Of a DNA stretch of 6,439 nucleotides, positions 1 to 5,838 are shown in pieces. This DNA comes from Clostridia bacterium (lineage in GTDB: Bacteria > Bacillota_A > Clostridia > Peptostreptococcales > JAAYPU01), in assembly GCA_022360735.1 (NCBI GenBank), contig JAKSCF010000360.1:1-6439 (forward strand), in the 5' to 3' direction. Each line of letters begins with the position of its first letter. Positions within the stretch are counted from its first letter, which is position 1. The notes under the pieces are model-generated. The model saw only the letters and a program-made list of their open reading frames with translations. It had not been told where the DNA came from and searched no databases. Both the position numbers and the translations under genes were made by a program.

Positions 1-1872
1 AAAGGCAAGAAATTTAAAGTAGCACAAACCGGAGGACCTTCGGGAGGATGTTTAACCAGTGAACATTTGAATACCCCTGTAGATTACGATTCTCTTGTGG
101 AACTTGGAGCTATTATGGGCTCCGGGGGTCTGATATGCATGGATGAAGATACATGTATGGTAGACGTGGCAAGATTCTTTATGGAGTTTGTACAAGAAGA
201 GTCTTGCGGTAAATGCGCCGCATGTCGATTGGGTACCAAAAGAATGCTTGAAATTCTTGAGAGAATTACCACCGGTGAAGGTAAAGAGGGGGATGTAGAG
301 CTTCTTGAAGAAATCGGAAAAACCGTAAAAGACACTGCATTATGCGGTTTAGGCCAAACCGCTCCAAATCCTGTTCTAAGTACCATAAAGTATTTTAGAC
401 ATGAATATGATGAGCACATCAAACAAAAATATTGTCGTGCCGGTGTATGCGCAGAACTATTCATTTCTCCATGTGAGAATGCCTGTCCGGCAGGTGTTAA
501 CGTACCGGGATATGTTGCATTGATTGCTGCAGGAAGAGTAAAGGATGCCTACAACCTTATAAGACAGGAAAATCCATTCCCATCCGTATGCGGAAGAGTG
601 TGTACCCATCCTTGTGAAGGTAAATGTCGAAGAGCACAGCTGGATGATCCAATAGCTATCGTAGACCTTAAACGATATGCAGCTGATGAAGCTTTCAAGC
701 ATAACGAACCTTTTACCGATTTAGTCTTTCCCAGCAAAAACAAATCTGTAGGTATTGTGGGTGCAGGCCCTTCAGGCTTGACATGTGCCTATTACCTAAG
801 AAGGTTAGGATATGATGTAACGGTTTACGAGTCTCAACCGGTTGCAGGAGGCGTTTTAGTCTTTGGTATACCAGAATATCGTTTGCCTAAGGCAGTCCTA
901 AAAAGGGAAATTGATTCACTCAAACAAGTAGGCATTCAAGTATTAACAGATATGGAAGTTGGAAAGGAAATTTCTTTTGAGGAATTAAGAGAAAAGCATG
1001 ATTCCATATATATCGCAACAGGCACACAAATTTCTCGAAAAGTAGGCGTTAAAGGTGAAAATCTAAAAGGTGTTTATCATGGATTAGACTTCTTAAAAGA
1101 TGTTAACCTTAATAAAGAAGTCCAGTTAGGCGGAATCGTAGCGGTCATAGGTGGTGGAAATACAGCCATTGATTCTGCAAGAGTTGCCGTTAGAATGGGT
1201 GCGGAAGAAGTCCACGTACTATATAGGAGAACCCTGGGCGATATGCCTGCCGACAGACGAGAAATAGAAGATGCAATAGAAGAAGGCGTCATTGTTCACG
1301 AACTGGTAGAACCAACCGAATTTGTCGGAACAGAGACAGTTGAAAAAGTGAAATGTTTAAGAATGGAACTTAAAGGTTTTGACTCTGACGGCAGGAGAAA
1401 GCCATCTAGAATTGAAGATTCGGAATTTGAGGTCGATGTAGATTATGTCATTCCTGCAGTCAGCCAGTATTCAGATCTTCCGTTTGTAAGCAAAGACGAA
1501 GTAGAAGTGACAAAATGGGGGACCTTTATTGTAGATGATGAAACATTAATGACAACCATGTCAGGCGTCTTTGCAGGAGGCGATGTCGCAAGAGGATCCG
1601 ATGTGGTCATAACAGCCATAGCTGATGGCAAAAAAGCGGCAAGCTCCATCGATAAGTACCTTGGTGGAAAAGGAGAACTCAACAAAGGTGAACCTATTGA
1701 CATACCACTTGCAGAGGATGATTCGGATTTGGTTGAACATGATAGATTCTCGATGGAATATATGGATGTGGAAGATAGAAAAGATAGTTTTGATGAAGTC
1801 GCTTTGGGATTCCACAGATTAAATGCCATAGCAGAAGCCATGAGATGTCTACGATGTGATAGAAGAGAGTAA
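1..1872 (+). CDS. NuoF/HydB-type subunit fused to a GltD/NfnB-like FAD-NAD(P)H module (5' partial)
   Basis: The frame is open from base 1, so the gene starts upstream; the TTG at 67 is an internal codon. Residues here count from base 1 (623 codons). Residues 1-150 match the end of NuoF, HndC and Hyd[16 protein letters not shown], then [10 protein letters not shown] with C69, C72, C75 and distant C115 for a [4Fe-4S] cluster. Residues 158-209 match the GltD/dihydropyrimidine dehydrogenase iron-sulfur domain (CENACPAG, then [13 protein letters not shown]). An FAD Rossmann motif ([10 protein letters not shown]) lies near 251, an NAD(P)H motif ([10 protein letters not shown]) near 381 followed by YRR, and a second FAD-contact motif (GVFAGGD) near 522. 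It ends in RCLRCD. In known families NuoF binds FMN and NAD(H), and GltD/NfnB binds FAD and NADP(H). I infer a cytoplasmic subunit joining both nucleotide pools to the HydA encoded next. The usual HydB C-terminal two-cluster ferredoxin domain is not seen; the GltD module takes its place. Confidence 0.9.
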   Translation, partial: KGKKFKVAQTGGPSGGCLTSEHLNTPVDYDSLVELGAIMGSGGLICMDEDTCMVDVARFFMEFVQEESCGKCAACRLGTKRMLEILERITTGEGKEGDVELLEEIGKTVKDTALCGLGQTAPNPVLSTIKYFRHEYDEHIKQKYCRAGVCAELFISPCENACPAGVNVPGYVALIAAGRVKDAYNLIRQENPFPSVCGRVCTHPCEGKCRRAQLDDPIAIVDLKRYAADEAFKHNEPFTDLVFPSKNKSVGIVGAGPSGLTCAYYLRRLGYDVTVYESQPVAGGVLVFGIPEYRLPKAVLKREIDSLKQVGIQVLTDMEVGKEISFEELREKHDSIYIATGTQISRKVGVKGENLKGVYHGLDFLKDVNLNKEVQLGGIVAVIGGGNTAIDSARVAVRMGAEEVHVLYRRTLGDMPADRREIEDAIEEGVIVHELVEPTEFVGTETVEKVKCLRMELKGFDSDGRRKPSRIEDSEFEVDVDYVIPAVSQYSDLPFVSKDEVEVTKWGTFIVDDETLMTTMSGVFAGGDVARGSDVVITAIADGKKAASSIDKYLGGKGELNKGEPIDIPLAEDDSDLVEHDRFSMEYMDVEDRKDSFDEVALGFHRLNAIAEAMRCLRCDRRE

Positions 1873-1876
1873 TAAT

Positions 1877-1886
1877 AAAGGAGGTG
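1877..1886 (+). promoter_or_regulatory. Ribosome binding site of hydA
   Basis: AAAGGAGGTG is an almost perfect Shine-Dalgarno sequence, five bases before the ATG at 1892. It decides the start: the frame stays open upstream to 1856, but those twelve extra codons overlap the previous gene and have no ribosome site. Confidence 0.92.
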
Positions 1887-1891
1887 AAATA

Positions 1892-3718
1892 ATGGTAAAC
1901 CTAACCATAAATAATAAAAAAATTAGCGTAGAAGAAGGGACGACTATTCTTGAGGCTGCAAAGCAGAACAATATCCTAATACCAAGTTTATGCTACCTTG
2001 AGGGTGTCCATAAATCAGGTTCATGTAGAATTTGTGCGGTTGAAGTAGATGGTGCTAAAAATCTTCAAGCTTCATGTATCACCCCGGTAAGTGAAGGGAT
2101 GGTAGTGCATACCAATTCAAACAGAGTGAGAAGTGCAAGAAAAGTGCTTTATGAATTAATGCTTTCTGATCACCCGAAAGAATGTCTGGAATGTTCAAGA
2201 AATCAAAATTGTACCTTCCAGGAACTTGGAGAATTAATACAAATAAACCAATCACGACTTGAAGGAGAAAAATCAAAAGTATTTATGGATGATACTTCTC
2301 CATCAATTGTTCGGGATGCTTCAAAATGTATATTGTGTAGAAGGTGTGTCACCGTATGTAACGAAGTCCAAGGTGTAGGCATTTTAAATTCTCAATCCAG
2401 AGGATTTGCATCTGAAATAAGTTCTGGTCAAGATTTGCCTTTAGGGTCTGCATCCTGTGCATACTGTGGTCAGTGCACGACGGTATGTCCTGTAGGCGCT
2501 TTAGTTGAAAAGGATGCTACAATTGCAGTATGGGACGCTTTAAATGATCCAAATAAGACCGTTATTATTCAAACCGCACCTGCCATTCGTGCAGCTTTAG
2601 GCGAAGAATTTGGATATGAGCCCGGAAAATGTGTAACAGGCAAAATGGCCAGTGCTTTAAAAGAAATGAATTTTGACTATGTTTTCGATACCAACTTTGC
2701 TGCTGACTTGACCATTATCGAAGAAGGAACAGAGCTGCTTGGAAGACTCGTAAACTATTTGTACTCAAATAATATAATCAACGATGAGCAGTTAGAAAAA
2801 ACAGGATTTAAAGCATCCGATAAACCCCCTGTACTGCCAATGATTACTAGCTGCAGCCCAGGCTGGATAAAATATGTTGAACATTATTTCCCTGAGGAGC
2901 TGGATCATTTATCATCCTGTAAATCACCCCATATGATGCTGGGTGCACTATGTAAGAGCTTCTTTGCTGAAAAAATTAATGTAGACCCAAAAGATATGTT
3001 TGTTGTTTCTGTTATGCCTTGCACAGCTAAAAAATATGAAATTACAAGGCCGGAGATGATTAACAATGGCGTACCTAATGTGGATGCTGTTGTTACTACA
3101 AGAGAATTAGCCAGGATGATTAAAGACTCCGGCGTATATTTTAACGGTCTTGAAGACGGCACAATGGATAATCCTTTAGGTCTCTCATCAGGTGCAGCAG
3201 ATATTTTTGGTGTACCGGGCGGGGTAATGGAGGCAGCTTTACGAACGGTGTATGAGATTGTAACCGGAAGAGAACTACCATTTGACAATCTTCATGTAGA
3301 GCCAATCCAAGGACTGGAAAGGATTAAAACAGCAGAAATTACAATAGAGGATGCCAAAGAAGAATGGGCGTTTCTAAATGGTGTTACAGTAAAAATAGCA
3401 ACCACAAGCGGCCTAAAAGGTGCTTCAATTTTACTGGATGAAATCAGTAAAGATGACAGTCCTTATCACTTCATTGAAGTCATGGGGTGCCCAGGTGGTT
3501 GTATAAGCGGTGGAGGCCAGCCTAGACCTACTAATGATGAAGTTCGGAAAAAGAGGATTCAAGGTCTGTATGATGAGGATGAAGGAAAAGAGCTCAGAAA
3601 GTCTCATGATAATCCGTATATTACAAGTATATACGAAGAATATCTTGAGAAGCCTTTAGGTCATAAGTCTCATGAGTTACTTCATACCATCTATACAAAG
3701 AGAAATAAATATCAATAA
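1892..3718 (+). CDS. hydA: [FeFe] hydrogenase catalytic subunit HydA, NuoG-like N-terminus
   Basis: This 608-residue enzyme interconverts H2 with protons and electrons in the cytoplasm. From the N-terminus it shows a [2Fe-2S] domain (C34, C45, C48, C62), a His-Cys3 [4Fe-4S] site (H94, C98, C101, C107) and two ferredoxin-type [4Fe-4S] clusters (C146/149/152/156 and C189/192/195/199). The H-cluster domain follows with L1 TSCSPGW (C321), L2 MPCTAKKYE (C377) and L3 EVMGCPGGCISGGGQP (C533, C537). The small-subunit-like tail runs from about 550 to 608. This layout is that of HndD and the multi-subunit bifurcating HydA proteins; the extra C-terminal [2Fe-2S] domain I recall in Thermotoga HydA is absent. 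It starts 19 bases after the NuoF-GltD stop and surely shares its transcript, so the two products probably form one complex. L1 has Ser after the Cys where CpI-type enzymes have a second Cys. HydE, HydF and HydG maturases are not in the window. Confidence 0.95.
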   Translation: MVNLTINNKKISVEEGTTILEAAKQNNILIPSLCYLEGVHKSGSCRICAVEVDGAKNLQASCITPVSEGMVVHTNSNRVRSARKVLYELMLSDHPKECLECSRNQNCTFQELGELIQINQSRLEGEKSKVFMDDTSPSIVRDASKCILCRRCVTVCNEVQGVGILNSQSRGFASEISSGQDLPLGSASCAYCGQCTTVCPVGALVEKDATIAVWDALNDPNKTVIIQTAPAIRAALGEEFGYEPGKCVTGKMASALKEMNFDYVFDTNFAADLTIIEEGTELLGRLVNYLYSNNIINDEQLEKTGFKASDKPPVLPMITSCSPGWIKYVEHYFPEELDHLSSCKSPHMMLGALCKSFFAEKINVDPKDMFVVSVMPCTAKKYEITRPEMINNGVPNVDAVVTTRELARMIKDSGVYFNGLEDGTMDNPLGLSSGAADIFGVPGGVMEAALRTVYEIVTGRELPFDNLHVEPIQGLERIKTAEITIEDAKEEWAFLNGVTVKIATTSGLKGASILLDEISKDDSPYHFIEVMGCPGGCISGGGQPRPTNDEVRKKRIQGLYDEDEGKELRKSHDNPYITSIYEEYLEKPLGHKSHELLHTIYTKRNKYQ

Positions 3719-3726
3719 ACTGAGAA

Positions 3727-3807
3727 TACTCAAAATAATGGTGGGCCTTGTGCCCACCATTAATATTTTTTGAAATAATAGAAAATTAATGATAACAATT
3801 TTGAGTA
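3727..3807. repeat. 10-base inverted repeat enclosing the terminator
   Basis: TACTCAAAAT at 3727-3736 is the exact reverse complement of ATTTTGAGTA at 3798-3807. The two arms enclose the hydA terminator hairpin and share one base with its stem. It could form an outer stem in a read-through transcript, or be chance in AT-rich DNA. Confidence 0.45.
3736..3771 (+). terminator. Rho-independent terminator after hydA
   Basis: A perfect 11-base-pair stem (TAATGGTGGGC, 3736-3746, with its complement at 3752-3762) closes a five-base loop CTTGT. It is followed by an AT stretch ending in six T (3766-3771). It lies 17 bases after the hydA stop, so it ends the redox operon. On the other strand the hairpin is followed by only four T, so it may also terminate the convergent membrane-protein gene, less efficiently. 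Confidence 0.92.
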
Positions 3808-3850
3808 AAGTTACTGACTTGAAACGATATTATTAGATTTATTTTGAATA

Positions 3851-4249
3851 TTACTTAGGTAATTTGAAATAGAGAAAAAGAAGCAATACGATATAGGTAA
3901 TAACTATGACTAGGATGCCATGGATGGTAAATAGTTTTTCTGACTGTAATAGATATATAATGCTGATGGGAACAATTACGCTTACTGTTTTTACGCTGCC
4001 ATAAAAACTGAAACCTTCTTGATTATCATTTTTATACATGAAAACTAAAAAAACAAAAGTGCCTACACAAAACCAAAAGATAAAGTCATTGGATATATAG
4101 GGTATTTTCTTGAATACAGGTATGGACAAGACACGAATACCTACATTGAAACATGTAAATATCACATATACCATGAAAGAGTAAAAACCTGCCTTATAAG
4201 TAAGAAGCTTAGAAATTTCACCATGCTTTGACTTACTTCTATTGATCAT
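3851..4249 (-). CDS. Small four-helix integral membrane protein, unknown function
   Basis: The product is 132 residues. I do not recognise the family. The N-terminus is basic and polar (MINRSKSKHGEISK). Four hydrophobic stretches follow, near residues 21-43, 53-72, 86-102 and 108-128, so nearly the whole chain is membrane-embedded. A charged loop (MYKNDNQEG) separates helices 2 and 3, and the protein ends in KLPK. No catalytic or ligand motif is visible. Its size and plan recall the small membrane proteins of clostridia known only as domains of unknown function, but I cannot assign one. The start is the ATG at 4249 because GAGGGGGG lies eight bases before it; a TTG-initiated form from 4297 would add 16 residues but lacks a ribosome site. 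The gene is convergent with hydA and has its own upstream leader with a short reading frame. Confidence 0.75.
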   Translation of the reverse strand: MINRSKSKHGEISKLLTYKAGFYSFMVYVIFTCFNVGIRVLSIPVFKKIPYISNDFIFWFCVGTFVFLVFMYKNDNQEGFSFYGSVKTVSVIVPISIIYLLQSEKLFTIHGILVIVITYIVLLLFLYFKLPK

Positions 4250-4257
4250 CTTTCTTA

Positions 4258-4265
4258 CCCCCCTC
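4258..4265 (-). promoter_or_regulatory. Ribosome binding site of the membrane-protein gene
   Basis: On the - strand GAGGGGGG precedes the ATG at 4249 by eight bases (TAAGAAAG). It supports that start over the in-frame TTG at 4297. Confidence 0.65.
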
Positions 4266-4302
4266 AAGATAAAAAATATCTTCAAATTTTTTACCAAAAG
4301 TG

Positions 4303-4332
4303 TTAGCGAGTCAGCTCTAAAACCTTATCCAT
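4303..4332 (-). other. Nine-codon reading frame with strong ribosome site: leader peptide or gene remnant
   Basis: On the - strand AAGGAGGGGGACGAA is followed by ATG and nine codons, MDKVLELTR, then TAA. The AAGGAGG core (4341-4347) is eight bases from the ATG, a better site than that of the membrane-protein gene, which begins 53 bases after this stop in another frame. Such a good site for so short a frame suggests either a translated leader peptide or the surviving 5' end of a gene, perhaps a regulator, whose body was lost. I see no continuation of a known protein in either shifted frame and no attenuator-type run of one codon. Confidence 0.4.
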
Positions 4333-4400
4333 TTCGTCCCCCTCCTTAAATGTAAAGAAATCTTGTCTTATTTTAAGGAATTTTTTACTTGATGCTATAT

Positions 4401-4430
4401 ATTATGATTTAAAGTTATAATTGTTAACAA
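4401..4430 (-). promoter_or_regulatory. Possible promoter for the membrane-protein gene
   Basis: On the - strand TTGTTA (4425-4430) and CATAAT (4401-4406) are separated by 18 bases, giving a transcript start near 4394 and a leader of about 60 bases before the nine-codon frame. The -35 overlaps a perfect 12-base palindrome, ATTGTTAACAAT (4420-4431), which could be an operator. Matches to sigma-A boxes are common by chance in DNA this AT-rich. Confidence 0.3.
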
Positions 4431-4559
4431 TAGAGATTGATTTATGTCATCTTAGGCTATATGAACAAACTAAAATATAATAGAGAGAATAAAATAAAGA
4501 ATTACCATATCAATAGAGGTGAGTATTTTCGGCTAAATACTATAACGAATATAAAAAGG

Positions 4560-4674
4560 AGTATTAGAATTGAAAGCAAATAAATCTTAAACCTTTTCTA
4601 CTTTTATTTTACCATAAAATATTATTTATTAACATACACTTCCTTTTATTTATTTTTTTAGCAGTATTAGAATT
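4560..4674. repeat. Pair of 12-base direct repeats AGTATTAGAATT
   Basis: AGTATTAGAATT occurs exactly at 4560-4571 and 4663-4674, 103 bases apart start to start. The 91 bases between are AT-rich and show no clear terminal inverted repeats or coding sequence. It may be a duplication left by insertion or slippage, or chance. Confidence 0.4.
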
Positions 4675-4710
4675 AAAATAGTCTGGTGATTTTCATCCAA
4701 TTATGACCAT

Positions 4711-4739
4711 TTGACAACAGTTATTTTTTTTGCTAAACT
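4711..4739 (+). promoter_or_regulatory. Sigma-A promoter of the tRNA-Ser/SRP RNA unit
   Basis: A perfect -35 TTGACA (4711-4716) and a -10 TAAACT (4734-4739) are separated by the ideal 17 bases; the spacer contains a T-rich run. Transcription would begin near 4746, about 70 bases before the tRNA. The strength suits a stable-RNA gene. Confidence 0.85.
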
Positions 4740-4814
4740 AGAAAGACGTGCTAATGAAAAGCACAAAATGCGTGTTAACTAAACGTAAAGAATGAATACT
4801 CCAAATGGTTTCAT

Positions 4815-4902
4815 GGAGAGGTGACCGAGTGGCTAAGGGGCACGCCTGGAAAGCGTGTAGGGTGTCAAAGCCTCGCGAGTTCGAGTCTCGCTCTCTCCGC
4901 CA
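4815..4902 (+). tRNA. tRNA-Ser (anticodon GGA)
   Basis: This 88-base gene folds as a class II tRNA. The acceptor GGAGAGG (4815-4821) pairs with TCTCTCC, with one G-U pair at the base. The anticodon stem CACGC/GCGTG encloses CTGGAAA, giving anticodon GGA, which reads UCC and UCU serine codons. A long variable arm, typical of serine tRNAs, follows. The T arm is GCGAG-TTCGAGT-CTCGC. The discriminator is G and the CCA (4900-4902) is encoded. It is transcribed from the promoter at 4711-4739 together with the SRP RNA that begins two bases downstream. Confidence 0.96.
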
Positions 4903-4904
4903 TT

Positions 4905-5169
4905 CTGTGCTAGCTGGGGAGGTAGCGGTGCCCTGTAACCTGCAATCCGCTATAGCAGGAGTGAATTCCTGTCTGAGGCATGCTGCTGTAGGGTCAGCCC
5001 TATGTATGCGGGTGTTGAGGATTGGGTCCTGTGCAATAGGAACTTGTGAATGTGTCAGGTCCGGAAGGAAGCAGCAATAAGCAAATCTTCCTATGTGCCG
5101 CAGAGCAGCCTGATCTGAGCTTGCTGCATAAACAGCGCTTGGAACAGTATGTCAAGGACAGGTGCGCAG
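4905..5169 (+). ncRNA. ffs: Signal recognition particle RNA, large Firmicute type with Alu domain
   Basis: This RNA of about 265 bases is the scaffold of the signal recognition particle, which with Ffh targets nascent membrane and secreted proteins to the SecYEG channel. It closely resembles the B. subtilis scRNA as I recall it. The conserved 5' Alu part contains GGGGAGGTAGCGGTGCCCTG and the UGUAA motif (4934-4938). An internal hairpin, TAGGG-TCAG-CCCTA (4989-5002), corresponds to helix 6. The S-domain hallmark GTCAGGTCCGGAAGGAAGCA carries the GGAA tetraloop (5063-5066) near the Ffh-binding asymmetric loop. The ends pair as CTGTGC (4905-4910) with GCGCAG (5164-5169), which sets the approximate boundaries; exact ends depend on processing. 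A terminator follows at 5199. Short reading frames crossing this RNA are spurious. Confidence 0.96.
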
Positions 5170-5198
5170 TTTTAAACTTAAAAATTCAAATTATAAAG

Positions 5199-5223
5199 AG
5201 ACCGAAAGGGTCTTGTTTTTTTT
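5199..5223 (+). terminator. Rho-independent terminator after SRP RNA
   Basis: AGACC (5199-5203) pairs with GGTCT (5209-5213) around GAAAG, with outer G-T and A-T pairs possible. It is followed by TG and eight T (5216-5223). It lies 30 bases after the SRP RNA and separates it from the sigma-factor operon. Confidence 0.85.
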
Positions 5224-5245
5224 GCCGATATTTTAATGATTTATG

Positions 5246-5274
5246 TCGATTAACATATCCAAACAGTGTATAAT
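5246..5274 (+). promoter_or_regulatory. Candidate promoter of the ECF sigma operon
   Basis: A perfect -10 TATAAT (5269-5274) is preceded at 17 bases by TCGATT, a poor match to the sigma-A -35. The start would fall near 5281, leaving a leader of about 27 bases. Many ECF sigma genes drive their own promoter; I cannot tell from one copy whether a self-recognised box is hidden here. Confidence 0.5.
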
Positions 5275-5307
5275 GAGGAAAAAGAAAACCGTATAAGGAT
5301 GATCACT

Positions 5308-5838
5308 ATGAGTATAAACGAAACGCTTATCATTGAAAAACTGTTCATGGATTACAGCAAAAAAATATACTATATCGTTAAAAAAATTGTCATAAATGAA
5401 GATACGGCAAAAGATATCGTACAAGACACTTTTGTCACTGCATTTGAAAAATTATCTCAGCTGAAAGACTCTAAAGCAGTTGAAAAATGGCTGATACAGA
5501 TTGCTGTTAACAAAGCAAAGCGAAAATACAGCTACTCCCAAAAAGAAATGCCTTCAGATGAAGCGTATCTCTTTGAAAATTCTATAGAAAATCAATATCT
5601 ACCGGAAAAACAGCTTGAAAATCAAGAATTAAAGCAGCAATTTAAAGCCCATTTTGACAACATGGCGTCAGAATTTAAACAAGTGTTGATATTATATTGT
5701 TATGGAGAATTTTCCTATAAAGAAATTGCGGAAACATTAGAAATCACAGAAGGAACTGTAAAATCCAGATTACATAGAGCAAAAAGAATATTAAAAGATA
5801 AAATCACTTCAGGGGTATTGCAGGAAGGAGGGGTTTAA
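5308..5838 (+). CDS. ECF-family RNA polymerase sigma factor
   Basis: The product is 176 residues, the usual size for an extracytoplasmic-function sigma factor with only regions 2 and 4. Region 2 covers about residues 5-72; its DTAKDIVQDTFVTAFEKL segment is the conserved core that binds polymerase and melts the -10, and AVEKWLIQIAVNKAKRKY follows. A variable linker rich in Glu, Asn and Gln spans about 75-110. Region 4 covers about 113-165, with the helix-turn-helix FSYKEIAETLEITEGTVKSRLHRA that reads the -35 box, cut here only by its own length. The ATG at 5308 is chosen because AAGGAT (5295-5300) sits seven bases upstream; the upstream ATG at 5299 overlaps that site, and the GTG at 5266 overlaps the candidate -10. 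The next gene begins directly after the stop, so the two are translationally coupled. Its target genes cannot be inferred from the window. Confidence 0.93.
   Translation: MSINETLIIEKLFMDYSKKIYYIVKKIVINEDTAKDIVQDTFVTAFEKLSQLKDSKAVEKWLIQIAVNKAKRKYSYSQKEMPSDEAYLFENSIENQYLPEKQLENQELKQQFKAHFDNMASEFKQVLILYCYGEFSYKEIAETLEITEGTVKSRLHRAKRILKDKITSGVLQEGGV
5823..5833 (+). promoter_or_regulatory. Ribosome binding site of the anti-sigma gene inside the sigma gene end
   Basis: GGAAGGAGGGG lies within the last codons of the sigma gene, five bases before the GTG start at 5839. It justifies a GTG start that directly abuts the TAA stop. Confidence 0.85.

Larger units (their letters stand above)
4348..4710. 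other. AT-rich intergenic stretch without a convincing gene
   Basis: Apart from the candidate - strand promoter, no supported gene lies here. Visible items are a small hairpin (AGTATTT 4522-4528 with AAATACT 4535-4541), two copies of AGTATTAGAATT (4560-4571 and 4663-4674), and a start-like AAGGAG plus TTG followed by only five further codons (TTG at 4571). A 40-codon + strand frame from 4461 has no good ribosome site and is low-complexity. The stretch divides the - strand gene from the + strand stable-RNA promoter. Confidence 0.6.

Noticed and set aside
67..69. TTG as the start of the NuoF-GltD gene
   Set aside because: The same frame is open to base 1 and encodes conserved NuoF residues (GGPSGG) before it, and no ribosome site precedes it; the gene is cut by the window edge.
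84..464. Long - strand frames opposite the two redox genes
   Set aside because: They are antisense to strongly conserved coding sequence, have no plausible domains, and are shadows of the real genes.
4461..4583. A 40-codon + strand frame starting MNKLKYNREN
   Set aside because: Poor ribosome site, Lys/Asn/Ile-rich composition expected from AT-rich noncoding DNA, and no recognisable similarity.
4748..4764. Hairpin GTGCT/AGCAC at the start of the tRNA transcript leader
   Set aside because: Only five base pairs with no T-run, riboswitch or T-box element; probably incidental leader sequence.
4438..5247. TGATTTATGTC repeated at 4438-4448 and 5237-5247, flanking the RNA genes like attachment sites
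   Set aside because: Only 11 AT-rich bases, not at the tRNA 3' end, and no integrase or cargo between the copies; chance is the simpler explanation.
4805..5273. Two + strand reading frames of 91 and 75 codons
   Set aside because: They lie across the tRNA-Ser and SRP RNA genes and arise from structured RNA sequence.
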